64,000 nucleotides of DNA from JASDSY01 sp041441465 (GTDB lineage Bacteria; Muiribacteriota; UBA9980). Positions within the stretch are counted from its first letter, which is position 1. Every line of letters begins with the position of its first letter. The position numbers and the translations under genes are program-made. Positions 35,734 to 45,247 of this stretch are shown here, one piece after another. The stretch is taken from contig JASDSY010000015.1 of NCBI GenBank assembly GCA_041441465.1, positions 115,781 to 179,780 of the forward strand, written 5' to 3'. Below the pieces are notes generated by a model that saw nothing but the letters and a program-made list of their open reading frames with translations, did not search any database and was not told where the DNA came from.

Positions 35734-38700
35734 TTATTTCGCACGAAGCTGCCGAGTCGGCCGATGTATTATAAAAAAGTTATTTTCGGCTGAAATTATT
35801 GAATCTGAATATATTCTGCTGCCGCTGACCGCGCTGTCAGACGACGATGAGCCGGCCTGGAGATATTCGAATTTATTGTTTTTTAAATAAACCGATGCGC
35901 CTTCGGATGATTTTATTCCGTAATCCTCGTCGCTTCCTGTCTGGTAAGGCTTATTGCCGAACGTGCAATTCATAAATTCATTGCTTGAGCCGAGCGTTGA
36001 TAAAATTCCTCCCCTTGCTATGTTGAATTCACAATTAATAAAACTCGAAAAATCTTTTTGCCTGATTTCGGCTTTAAATACAGCAGGATTGGATAATTTG
36101 AAATTGCAATTTATGAAAATTAATGAACTTCCGTTCAATGACAGCGCGTTGACGTTTGCGGCGGTTATATTTTTGAAAATGCCGGTTTCGCATGTGTTTA
36201 ACGAGTCGATGAATGTCCAGTATCCGCCTGTTGATTTTGACGGTGTTTTAAACTCGCCGGAAATATTTTCGGAGGTTATGGAATCCATAATTATATTTTT
36301 GGCGAAACTGCCGTTGAAAATAATCGATGGCCCAGGCAACTGTTGCGCGCTTCGGTTTATTTTTATTTTTCCGGCGCCGTCGAATTTTATTATAGTGCCT
36401 TGGGCTGCTGTTATTGATGAGCCTGATTGGACTTCGATCTGATTATTTACGACAAAAACGTTGGTTGGCGACCATTCATTTAATAAACCGCCTTCGCCCT
36501 GGCAGTTATCGTAATTTTTTTTCTTTATGGTTTCAGGGTAAAGCGAGGCCGTGTAAAATAGCCCGTAATAAGTCTCCAGTCCGGTAATGTCATCGCCCGG
36601 TTGAAGTTGTATGCCGCCGTATTGTTTCGACTCGCCGTCGGAATAACCCCAGTCGCCGGGCATCGGGCCTTTGGCAATCTGAGTGTTCGGATATCCGTCG
36701 GCCGTGCTGAATACGCCGTCGGGCGCGTTATAAACCGAAGGCGCCAGCTTGTTATCGTCGATTGAAGTAAAAATAACTTTTTCATTGTCATTTACTTTTC
36801 CGGCGATTGTCAGTTTGCCGCCTGCGTTGGTTTTTAAACAGGAGCTTGCCTTGCCTGAAAAATTATCAGGGTTTATATTTTTATCGGCAGCGGCGAATTT
36901 TACCAATGCGGCAGGCTGTATTTCAAGTTCGCCGTTTATCTCGAGAACACTGTCGACTACATATACGTTTAAAATGTCATTTGTTCCGTTCTTTTTGAGC
37001 TGCCATCTGACTTTTTGCCCGGCCGTGATTCCCGAAGGATATTCTTTTGACGTATAAATGAAGTTGTATTTAAAATAATCGCGGTTCGGTTTTTGGCCGC
37101 CTACAAGGTGGTAGCTTTTAAAGTCGCCGCTTCGCCATTGATAGAATTTTTTGGCGATAGTGACCGGCGGCATGGAACCGGCAGCCCTGACGTCTGTATC
37201 TGATACGGTTACATAGACTGTTTTTTCATTGACTTTACTGCATTTAAAAATCTTTTTTGTAAGTTTGTCAATAAAGAACAAATCGCCGCCGTCGTTGGCT
37301 ATTGCCGCCTGGATGTTGAATGCGCCAGCTTCATTCAGTATTTTATTGCCTTCCAGGTCTATTATGTTCGACTGGCAGACGATATACGTTTTAAATTGGC
37401 CGTCCGAGTTTTTGGGCGAGAATATGACATCCAGCGGGATGTTTATGTTTTTAGAATATTCTTTTACCACTACTTGGGCCGGATTGTTTATATTAGTGAC
37501 GGCATAGACTTTTTGTGCTCCGGCGTCTATTGCGTATAATGTTTGATTATCGGGCGCCGCAATAAGATTAGCCGCAGAATTTATTTTATTTTGCAGACTA
37601 ATTACTTCGCGCGCAGAATTTATGCCGGTGGTTACGGTCAAAAAACCGTTTGTTTTTGAGTAAGAATCGGCGGATATCTGATATGCCAATTCGCCCGACC
37701 CTATTGCCGGGCCGTTATAATACTGGTTTACGGAAGCGTAGCCGCCGCCTGTTTTTAAAATAAGGCTTCCGATATAGTTTTTCCCGGCGGCGTCCTGCCT
37801 GAAGTCACAATTCATTCCTGCCGCTGTCGAGCAAAAATATGTATTTTCCTTATCGAGCCAGAATTTGCCGCCGGCGGATATCTCCAGCGTATCATTTGCA
37901 TTTGCGATAAGGCCGGTCAGTAAATATCCTGACTGGGCTGCCTGTACTATATTTTTACTGATACGGTTATGCTTTTTAGAATATATGTTTTTTTCATTTT
38001 TTTCAAATATGTAAATTTTTGAATTGTCATAAGATGCCGCCGCTGCTTTTTCGCCGCCGTAATTATCAGAAATTACGGTTACACTTTCGATTTTATTGTT
38101 TGAAAGGTTAAAAACTGAAGCTAAATGCTGAACGATTTGAGTGCCGCTGCCGTCCGGTGCTATTTTTAAATTATGACGCCTGGAAAAAATGTTTATCTTA
38201 TTGATATCGGCTGCCTGACCTGTTCCCGGGACGCTTATATCGACTATATCGGCGATAGTTGCCGTTATGTTTTCCCATGATTCGCCGTAGTCCGATGAAT
38301 GAAATATGCCGCGGTCAGCGGTGGCCGCCCAGAATGAACCGCCTGGTTCGAGATATACCGCAGTAATTTTTACGCCCTTGAAATATGACGACCATGTTTT
38401 GGCCTGCCCGCCGGCCGTGATGCTTCTGAATCTCGAATTATATGTGCTGTAAATATCGCCGGCAGCCTTTTCTACTGTATTTGCCGTGCGGCTGTTTAAA
38501 ACTAAAAGTCCGTCGCTTGTGCCGCACAGGATATTGCCATTCGCGTCGCCCTGAAAGCAGTTAACGGTGAAGCCGCAATCCTGGTAAGTATTTCCTGATA
38601 ATATGGCAGGAAAATTCTTCAGGTCTTCGGTGAAGCAAAAATTATGTCCGCCGCCGAAAAGAGTTTCATCGGAGAACAGGCAAAGCTGAAGTGAAGAATT

Positions 38701-41325
38701 AGAAGATGAATCTTCGGGACAGGTCACGAAATAAACGTCATTTCTATATGCGGCCGATGCGGCCGAGCCGCCGGCGCCGCAGTCGCGGATAAATATCGGA
38801 ACTTGAGCGGCAATGCCGTTATTAGATGATTTGATTGCGAAAATTTTATTTTGTGATTTATAAAACGTATAAATATTATTTTTTTTACTTGCCGATTGAA
38901 ATATATCATCGGCGTAGGGCTGAAAACTGTAGCCGGCGCTTCGGCATTCGGCGTAAGGAAAATTGCCGGCGTGCTGGCATAGCCTGTTGTTCTGAACGTA
39001 AAAATACCGGTAGATAAGATTTTTGTCCATTAATAAAGGCGCGCTTTCCGATATCTGGTTGATATCGAAACAGCCGTTCTGGCCGCTTAACACGTTGCCG
39101 TCGCTGTCGGTCATCATCATGCGCCGTTTTTCGGATGATTTAAAAATCCACAGTATGCGGTTATCGGGCGATATGTAATTTATGCTTTCTACGATTTCGT
39201 CGCTTCTGTCTGCCGGCTTGGGGATTTTTATCATATCTTTGGCGGCCCAGCCGGTTCCGCCGTCATACGACCATATTAAATAATGAAATTTGCTGTTCGA
39301 ATTGCCTGAAAAAGCTATATAAACCCTGTTTAAAGGCGACACGCAAATATTTTGATGCTTTCCGGCGCCGTTTGTTGCCCGCTTTGGGTCGGATGTTTCG
39401 GAGAATTTTAAATCGTTAATGCATATATCAACTGTATCGCCGGCAAGTATTACTTCCGATGTCAGCCATGATAGGCCGTAATGGTCGCCGCGCTGATAGC
39501 ATAATTTCCAGCATCCGTTTATTTTGCTGAACCAGGAAACGTGCATTGTGCCGTATTTATCAATTGCTTCAGAGTGCGCCCATGCCGGTTCTAAACTTTT
39601 GTTCAGGTATGAGATTTTTTTAGGCGTCGACCACGACTGACCGCAATTTGAAGATGAGACGTAATATAAATGAGGCGTGCCGACAGTGCCGCCGGTTCCT
39701 GATGCTTCGCCGCTTAAATAAAATAAATGAATTCCGGCTTCGTTCGCATATACCGCGGGAGCGAATTCCTTAGCCGTCGCAGAGCCCGGCGTAAGGCCTG
39801 TTATTTTTTTGAAGTTAGCCGGGCAGGTCGCGCTTCTATCGATATAAAGCGAAGATACATTATGATTGTCGGGTATTTGACTGTATTGCGAAAAAACAGG
39901 CGCCGGCATCGATCCGGCTGAAATGTCGGAATCGAAAAAATTGGCGCTGTAATAAGTTTTGCCGTTTGAGGCTATTATTAAATTATAATTTTTGTCTATT
40001 ACTATCGAATCTACGGCGTTTGGAACCGGCCCTGATACCGCCGACCTGAAAGGATATTCATCATTTACCGCGAATTTTTTGAAGCCGTAAAGCTTGCCGC
40101 CTGAAAGCCCTGCCGCCATGTAGCCGTTAGGCATTGCCGCTACTGCTGTTACATTTTTGATATCAGGAATTTTTTTCCATGACTCCCCTCCGTTTTCGGT
40201 GTACCATAAACCTCCGGCCGAACCGGCGTAGGTAATATCGCTGCCTGCGCCATAACCGTAATTTACTGTGGCGAGGCATGTTATAGTATTTTCTATATCG
40301 CCGGAGTCGGTTTTGATATTCATTAATTGCCATGAAACGCCGTTATCGAGGCTTCGCACAAGGCCGCCGTTTACCGTTCCGGCGAATATGCGCGATTTTT
40401 TATCGGCGGCTATTGCCGTAAACGAATTTGATTTAAGGCCGTTTGAAGTTATATCGTGGACTTTATGAAATGAATATTCAGGCGCGTTGAACGGATTCAT
40501 GTCGATTACCGAAATGCTCGACGTGGACTCGATTTTATCGTTAACAGCTTTGTTCAGAACAAAAAATCTGTCCTGCGACGCGCCAAGCAATATTTTTGAA
40601 GGTATTGTCGAATTGTCAAGCTTTATACGCTCGCTTGCCGCGGTTGACGGATCGGTATCTATTTCTTTGTTTGTCCTGGTGTTTATCACTGATACGGTTT
40701 TTTCGTCGCCGTTTAACGACAGTATATACCTCGAATCGGTTGTGGCGGCTATGCCGGTCAGAAGAGTCCCGGGAATTATTCCGTTATCAAGAACGCTTTT
40801 AGATTCCATAGTTTTAGATGTGTCGGTAGTGACTGAGACTTTTACGCGGTAATTTTCATAAAGGTTCTGGCCGTTCACGAGATATTCTTTGCCGGATGAC
40901 AGCGTCGGAAGGAGGGCTTCATCAGTATTGTAATCCGCGTAATCATCTATGTCGTCGAAATATTTGTTCCTGTTTAAAAGAGTTTCGTTAAAAAAACGCG
41001 GCGCTTCGTTTTCGCCGGTGCCGTTTTGTATTTTAGGCGCAAGAGCGTTATATTCTTCGTGATACGGGCCGGGTTTCAAATTTACATTTACCGTGTCGGG
41101 TTCGTCGGGGTCGTTAAATGATTTGGCTGAAATTTCAGCCATCATCTCTCTTGCTAAATTTTGCGCGATAAACGATCTTTTGCTTCTTTCACCGAGCCGT
41201 TCGCTTACCTGGAATGTGTTTAAAATCGGCGCGGTCAAAGCTGAAACAAGAACCATCGTTATAAGAAGCTCGAGTATCGTAAACGCCGAATTTAATTTTA
41301 TGTTTTTAAAATTTTTTTTTTTCAT
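35734..41325 (-). CDS. Giant modular type IV pilin-like protein with propeller/BNR and beta-helix domains
   Basis: A 1863-residue protein whose first 45 residues are a type III signal and pilin helix: basic leader, then SAFTILELLITMVLVSALTA with Glu5 and Ala (not Gly) before the cleavage site. The following ERSKRSFIAQNLAREMMAEI looks like PilV/GspI minor pilins. The rest is exported: YVTN-like repeats near 160-300, BNR/YCF48-like repeats (SLDNGVSWQ, TENGGESWK, SDYGESWEN) between about 320 and 1100, sialidase-like BNR repeats (CGQSWSTPK, HYGLSWLTS) near 550-640, a further propeller near 1300-1420, and a beta-helix-like region to the end. The stop follows a T6 run; the -1 frame continues into the NHL-LamG frame. 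Restored length is 2455 residues. It is a candidate pilus-tip adhesin. Confidence 0.85.
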   Translation of the reverse strand: MKKKNFKNIKLNSAFTILELLITMVLVSALTAPILNTFQVSERLGERSKRSFIAQNLAREMMAEISAKSFNDPDEPDTVNVNLKPGPYHEEYNALAPKIQNGTGENEAPRFFNETLLNRNKYFDDIDDYADYNTDEALLPTLSSGKEYLVNGQNLYENYRVKVSVTTDTSKTMESKSVLDNGIIPGTLLTGIAATTDSRYILSLNGDEKTVSVINTRTNKEIDTDPSTAASERIKLDNSTIPSKILLGASQDRFFVLNKAVNDKIESTSSISVIDMNPFNAPEYSFHKVHDITSNGLKSNSFTAIAADKKSRIFAGTVNGGLVRSLDNGVSWQLMNIKTDSGDIENTITCLATVNYGYGAGSDITYAGSAGGLWYTENGGESWKKIPDIKNVTAVAAMPNGYMAAGLSGGKLYGFKKFAVNDEYPFRSAVSGPVPNAVDSIVIDKNYNLIIASNGKTYYSANFFDSDISAGSMPAPVFSQYSQIPDNHNVSSLYIDRSATCPANFKKITGLTPGSATAKEFAPAVYANEAGIHLFYLSGEASGTGGTVGTPHLYYVSSSNCGQSWSTPKKISYLNKSLEPAWAHSEAIDKYGTMHVSWFSKINGCWKLCYQRGDHYGLSWLTSEVILAGDTVDICINDLKFSETSDPKRATNGAGKHQNICVSPLNRVYIAFSGNSNSKFHYLIWSYDGGTGWAAKDMIKIPKPADRSDEIVESINYISPDNRILWIFKSSEKRRMMMTDSDGNVLSGQNGCFDINQISESAPLLMDKNLIYRYFYVQNNRLCQHAGNFPYAECRSAGYSFQPYADDIFQSASKKNNIYTFYKSQNKIFAIKSSNNGIAAQVPIFIRDCGAGGSAASAAYRNDVYFVTCPEDSSSNSSLQLCLFSDETLFGGGHNFCFTEDLKNFPAILSGNTYQDCGFTVNCFQGDANGNILCGTSDGLLVLNSRTANTVEKAAGDIYSTYNSRFRSITAGGQAKTWSSYFKGVKITAVYLEPGGSFWAATADRGIFHSSDYGESWENITATIADIVDISVPGTGQAADINKINIFSRRHNLKIAPDGSGTQIVQHLASVFNLSNNKIESVTVISDNYGGEKAAAASYDNSKIYIFEKNEKNIYSKKHNRISKNIVQAAQSGYLLTGLIANANDTLEISAGGKFWLDKENTYFCSTAAGMNCDFRQDAAGKNYIGSLILKTGGGYASVNQYYNGPAIGSGELAYQISADSYSKTNGFLTVTTGINSAREVISLQNKINSAANLIAAPDNQTLYAIDAGAQKVYAVTNINNPAQVVVKEYSKNINIPLDVIFSPKNSDGQFKTYIVCQSNIIDLEGNKILNEAGAFNIQAAIANDGGDLFFIDKLTKKIFKCSKVNEKTVYVTVSDTDVRAAGSMPPVTIAKKFYQWRSGDFKSYHLVGGQKPNRDYFKYNFIYTSKEYPSGITAGQKVRWQLKKNGTNDILNVYVVDSVLEINGELEIQPAALVKFAAADKNINPDNFSGKASSCLKTNAGGKLTIAGKVNDNEKVIFTSIDDNKLAPSVYNAPDGVFSTADGYPNTQIAKGPMPGDWGYSDGESKQYGGIQLQPGDDITGLETYYGLFYTASLYPETIKKKNYDNCQGEGGLLNEWSPTNVFVVNNQIEVQSGSSITAAQGTIIKFDGAGKIKINRSAQQLPGPSIIFNGSFAKNIIMDSITSENISGEFKTPSKSTGGYWTFIDSLNTCETGIFKNITAANVNALSLNGSSLIFINCNFKLSNPAVFKAEIRQKDFSSFINCEFNIARGGILSTLGSSNEFMNCTFGNKPYQTGSDEDYGIKSSEGASVYLKNNKFEYLQAGSSSSDSAVSGSRIYSDSIISAENNFFIIHRPTRQLRAK

Positions 41326-41472
41326 AAACGATAAAAACTCTCCGATGTTTCAAAATTAAAGTAAAACCGCTATTTTTATTATAGCATAATCAACAATTAG
41401 TGTCAATTTTACTTTTATGGCAAAAATGAATCGGCTGTAATTTTTCGGGAAAAATTATGAAGTTAAATTTGA

Positions 41473-41501
41473 TTGAATATGGCGGCACTTTGTGTTATAA
41501 T
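41473..41501 (+). promoter_or_regulatory. Promoter of the second pilus/secretion cluster
   Basis: TTGAAT (41473-41478) and TATAAT (41496-41501) are 17 nt apart, 43 nt before the first gene of the plus-strand cluster (41544). Confidence 0.7.
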
Positions 41502-41543
41502 ACTTCTCATTTTAGAATGAAAAAGAGTGGAATTTAAATCGCT

Positions 41544-43229
41544 ATGAAAATGACAATTGTAGACAGCAATCGCGAATATCAAAAAATCGAACTTGACGCT
41601 GCCAGGACATACCTGATAGGCCGCAGCGCAGATTGCGATATAGCCATAAAGGCGAATATGGTTTCACGGCATCATGCGAGTGTTTATTTTAAGGACGGCG
41701 TTTGGAGGATTCGCGACAACGACTCCACTAACGGGACTCTTCTGAACGGCCGTAAAATAAATGATTCACCGGTTAATAACTATGATACCGTTCGTATCGG
41801 CGAAAGCATAATCGAATTTAACGAGGAAGAATACCTGCAGTCGATTATTATTGACGGCAGTAAATTGGGTGATTTTTTTAATGAGGAAAAAATAAAAAAT
41901 ACTTTCCTTACTGAATGTCAGAACAAGCTCGATGAAAGTTTTAACGTGTTTAAATCTATTTTTGAAAATAACGGCGGCCAATTAAGGCCTGACCAGATTG
42001 AAAACTCGCTTGTCGAGCTTCATTCTAAAACCAGTAATATTTTGAGAGAATTCGATGAAAAGGTCAATAAGACAAACAAGGATCTTAAAGTATTGTTTGA
42101 GCTTACGAAATCGATTTCGGAAATTTTGAACCTGAAACAGCTGTTAAATATAGTGCTTGATCTTGTCGGCAACATAAGAAACGTCGAACGCGGGCTTGTT
42201 CTTTTATACGATCCGAAAACCAAAAAGTTTATACCTTATGTCACTCGTAAAATGAGCTACCGCGATATTGCTTTTGACGGCGATGCCGTATCGAGGTCTA
42301 TTCTTGATTACATGAATAACATCAAAGAACCCGTGCTCGTGAAAAACAGCCTTACGGACGAGAGGTTTATTTCTTCGGAAAGCGTTGTCGCGCTTAACGG
42401 CAAGTCCATATTATGCATTCCTATCGTTTCGAAGCACGGTGATATTCACGGCGCTTTCTATCTAGAAAAATCCGTTGAAATGCCTTTTGACGAGGATGAT
42501 GTATTGTTTTTGAAAAATTTTTCCGGCGCGGTTTCCGTTGCAGTCGAAAATGCTAAACTCATGATGACTATAAAAAAAGAACGCCATATCAGGAATAACA
42601 TGGAACGTTACATATCGCCAAATCTTATAGATCAGCTCACAAAGACAAGCGGCGAAATAAAATTGGACGGCGAGAAGCGCGAAATTACTGTATTATTTGC
42701 CGATATAAAGAATTTTACGAAAATGTCCGAGCAGATGAGCGTCGAAAATGTATTTTCCATGCTTAACCAGGTTTTTTCAAGAATATCGGAGATTATTTTT
42801 AAACACGACGGCACTCTCGATAAATTTATAGGCGACGCTGTAATGGCTTTCTTCGGCGCGCCTGTTATTCATGAGGACGACACATCGAGAGCTGTCTCGG
42901 TTGCGGTAGAAATCATAGAAACTGTCGAAAAAATGTCCTGCGAATTTAAAAAAGAATTCGGGGTTGACCTGGGCTTCAGCATCGGCGTTAACCTAGGCGA
43001 AGCGATAGTGGGCAATATCGGTTCGCCGAGCCGTATGGAATATACGGCAATCGGCGATACTGTGAATCTTGCGGCACGCCTTCAGGCTAATGCCGGCTTT
43101 AACGAGATACTGATAAATGAAACGGTATATGAAAAAATAAAAGATAAATTTAAATGCATAAAAGAAGATACTTTTTACGTTAAGGGCAAAGAGATTCCCG
43201 TTAATGCTTATAAGGTCGTCAGAAATTAA
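41544..43229 (+). CDS. FHA-GAF-class III adenylate cyclase
   Basis: A 561-residue cytoplasmic signalling protein. Residues about 20-90 form an FHA domain (YLIGRSADCDI, MVSRHHASVYF, DNDSTNGTLLNG) that binds phospho-threonine. Residues about 175-345 are a GAF domain (RNVERGLVLLYDP, SILCIPIVSKHGDIHGAFYLE). Residues 378-555 are a class III cyclase: metal-binding Asp in VLFADIKNFT and in FIGDAVMAFFG, the Lys in DKFIGDA, and YTAIGDTVNLAARL. These residues fit an active adenylate cyclase making cAMP. It is the first gene of the pilus cluster, behind a clear promoter. A related FHA-GAF protein closes the cluster at 61198. Confidence 0.93.
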   Translation: MKMTIVDSNREYQKIELDAARTYLIGRSADCDIAIKANMVSRHHASVYFKDGVWRIRDNDSTNGTLLNGRKINDSPVNNYDTVRIGESIIEFNEEEYLQSIIIDGSKLGDFFNEEKIKNTFLTECQNKLDESFNVFKSIFENNGGQLRPDQIENSLVELHSKTSNILREFDEKVNKTNKDLKVLFELTKSISEILNLKQLLNIVLDLVGNIRNVERGLVLLYDPKTKKFIPYVTRKMSYRDIAFDGDAVSRSILDYMNNIKEPVLVKNSLTDERFISSESVVALNGKSILCIPIVSKHGDIHGAFYLEKSVEMPFDEDDVLFLKNFSGAVSVAVENAKLMMTIKKERHIRNNMERYISPNLIDQLTKTSGEIKLDGEKREITVLFADIKNFTKMSEQMSVENVFSMLNQVFSRISEIIFKHDGTLDKFIGDAVMAFFGAPVIHEDDTSRAVSVAVEIIETVEKMSCEFKKEFGVDLGFSIGVNLGEAIVGNIGSPSRMEYTAIGDTVNLAARLQANAGFNEILINETVYEKIKDKFKCIKEDTFYVKGKEIPVNAYKVVRN

Positions 43230-43248
43230 TTGAAAACGGCGGAAATAA

Positions 43249-44481
43249 ATGGCGCAGCAATTCGAATACAAGATAACCGATCAGGAAGGCAAAACCACTA
43301 CGGCGCGCGGCGAAGCCGCCAATAAGGACGCCATGATCGACAGCCTGATGGACAAGGGCTATTTCGTAATAGAAATAAACGAAGTCCAAAAATACTCTGA
43401 AAATTCAGGTATGCTGTCAACGATTAAAAAATTGTTTGGCGGCGGAATTTCGCAAAAGGAAATCACTTATTTTTATATGCAGCTTTCGACGCTCATAAGC
43501 GCCGGAGTAACGTTGGTGGAGAGTCTCGAGTCGCTCGCGGAACAGTGCGAAAACCCAAAATTAAAAGCTATAATAATTGATATGCGCACTAAAATATCTA
43601 CAGGGCAGACATTTTTCGAGGCTGTTTCCAAATATCCTGACGTTTTTGACGATCTGACGGCGAACATGATCAAAGCCGGCGAGGCCGGAGCAGGACTTGA
43701 CGAGGCTTTGATCCAGATAGCGAAATTTTCCGAGCGCGACACTAAACTAAGAACCAAGGTGAAGTCGGCGCTTATGTATCCGATGATACTGAGTCTCGTG
43801 GCCGGCGGTGTAGTATTTTTTTTAATAACGTATGTATTCCCTAAGTTTACAAAGGTTTTTGCCAAAGCTAAAGCCGGATTGCCGGGTCCTACAGTCATGC
43901 TGATGAAAATAAGCGCTTTCTTACAGGTCTATTACGTTCATGTCATTTTAGGCCTTATCGCGCTGTTTATCGGTATAAGGTGGCTTTTAAAAAATAACGA
44001 TACCGCGGCTTATTATTTTGACGTCTTGATACTTAAGGTTCCGGTCGTAGGAAATCTTATATTGAAATCATCGGTGGCGCGGTTTACCAGGACTATGGGA
44101 ACGCTTTTAAACGGCGGCGTGCCGATATTAAAGTGCCTCGAGGTTTGCGAAAATATCGTCGAGAACGTGCTTTTGAAAAATGTCGTTAGGTCTTTGAATA
44201 ACGGCGTTTCACAGGGTATTGCGCTTTATGATATTTTGAAAACAAAAAAAGTTTTTCCGTCGATCGTCACGAAAATAATCCAGACCGGCGAGAAAACAGG
44301 CACTCTGCCAAAACTTTTAATAAAATCTTCGGATTTTTTCGAATATGAGGTTGAGATGGCTATTGAAGGCGTTATGTCGATGCTCGAACCGGTGCTGATT
44401 GTCGTTATGGGCGCGGTTATAGGGTTCATAGCGATCGCCATGTTCCTGCCGATGTTTGACCTTACAAGTTCAATTAAGTAA
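43249..44481 (+). CDS. Second PilC/GspF platform protein
   Basis: A 410-residue paralogue of the set-1 PilC (17276). The two T2SSF repeats are at about 75-200 (FYMQLSTLISAGVTLVESL, FDDLTANMIKAGEAGAGLDE) and 280-405 (FTRTMGTLLNGGVPILKCL, FPSIVTKIIQTGEKTGTLP). Membrane helices lie near 178-200, 225-245 and 380-400. The N-terminus QFEYKITDQEGKTTTARGEA matches the small N-terminal domain of PilC proteins. It starts 19 nt after the cyclase stop, so it is cotranscribed. It probably works with the GspE/PilB at 56691. Confidence 0.94.
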   Translation: MAQQFEYKITDQEGKTTTARGEAANKDAMIDSLMDKGYFVIEINEVQKYSENSGMLSTIKKLFGGGISQKEITYFYMQLSTLISAGVTLVESLESLAEQCENPKLKAIIIDMRTKISTGQTFFEAVSKYPDVFDDLTANMIKAGEAGAGLDEALIQIAKFSERDTKLRTKVKSALMYPMILSLVAGGVVFFLITYVFPKFTKVFAKAKAGLPGPTVMLMKISAFLQVYYVHVILGLIALFIGIRWLLKNNDTAAYYFDVLILKVPVVGNLILKSSVARFTRTMGTLLNGGVPILKCLEVCENIVENVLLKNVVRSLNNGVSQGIALYDILKTKKVFPSIVTKIIQTGEKTGTLPKLLIKSSDFFEYEVEMAIEGVMSMLEPVLIVVMGAVIGFIAIAMFLPMFDLTSSIK

Positions 44482-44564
44482 ACAAAAAATTGTGGCCATT
44501 TTTATTTTATTTTGTGTTTAGTTTATAAAAATAAAGTCGATATGAATTATCGGGAGGGTTTATA

Positions 44565-45188
44565 ATGTTTTTATTCAATTCATCGAAAAGAGTTAATTCC
44601 AAAAAAGGTTTCACTTTAACTGAAATAATGATCGTGCTTGTCGTATTAGGGCTTCTTATAGCGGTTGCGCTTCCTAAGGTGACCCAGGTGCTTTCGACAG
44701 GCAAAACAAACGCCACCAAAACGTCATTAAGCTCGATAGCTAAGGCCATGAAAAATTTTAACGCCGATACGAGCATCTGGCCTGGCGATATAAATGACTT
44801 ATTCGAACGACCCGTCGAAACGAAGAAAGGGTATCATTCGACGAAACTGACTCCGGCGAATTATACCGCAGTACAGATTAAGAATTGGAAAGGCCCTTAT
44901 ATGGACGGAACGACAAACGAAATATCGGTTGACGCATGGGGCGCTAAAATATCTGTAGGCGTTGTAGATCCTGCCTCTGGTTATAAGGGTACAAAACTTA
45001 ATGAAACTTTTCAATCGTCAGTTTCGATCGATATGACTAACTTGAATAATTGTGAATCGTTCAAAGACGGCGGAGCGGTTTCCGGACTTTATCTCCAGTC
45101 ATGCGGCGAAGATACAGCGACTGGCGCCGGCTCGGGAACAGATTCACTTGTTAAAGACGATATTTTTACGATAGTGACCGCGAAGTAG
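44565..45188 (+). CDS. GspG-like pseudopilin
   Basis: A 207-residue prepilin with leader ending in SKKG, then FTLTEIMIVLVVLGLLIAVA with Glu5. The globular part has GspG marks: WPGDINDLFERP, WKGPYMDG and VDAWGAKI, the last corresponding to the conserved GPYL...DPWG region of GspG major pseudopilins. Two Cys (NNCES, LQSCG) may form a disulfide. It has a very strong ribosome site (GGGAGGG). It is likely the major subunit of the set-2 fibre. Longer than typical GspG (about 140), with an Asp/Gly-rich C-terminal extension. Confidence 0.9.
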   Translation: MFLFNSSKRVNSKKGFTLTEIMIVLVVLGLLIAVALPKVTQVLSTGKTNATKTSLSSIAKAMKNFNADTSIWPGDINDLFERPVETKKGYHSTKLTPANYTAVQIKNWKGPYMDGTTNEISVDAWGAKISVGVVDPASGYKGTKLNETFQSSVSIDMTNLNNCESFKDGGAVSGLYLQSCGEDTATGAGSGTDSLVKDDIFTIVTAK

Positions 45189-45247
45189 CTTTTATATTAA
45201 TTTTACTGCGATTCGCGAATATATTAAAATAAGTTGAGATTGAATTT

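Noticed and set aside
35734..35783. Classical -1 ribosomal slippery heptamer at the giant pilin join
   Set aside because: The run in zero frame is C-TTT-TTT-A; slipping back one base puts CTT in the P site, so it is not an ideal X-XXY-YYZ site. Indel or transcriptional slippage fits at least as well.
36525..36791. ORFs inside the giant pilin in other frames (also at 30150-30583, 36749-37057, 39727-39921)
   Set aside because: They are shadows in long coding genes with no ribosome site and compositionally odd proteins.
44482..44525. Terminator after the second PilC/GspF gene
   Set aside because: The possible stem is short and A-T only around TGGCCA; no convincing terminator, and the operon probably continues.
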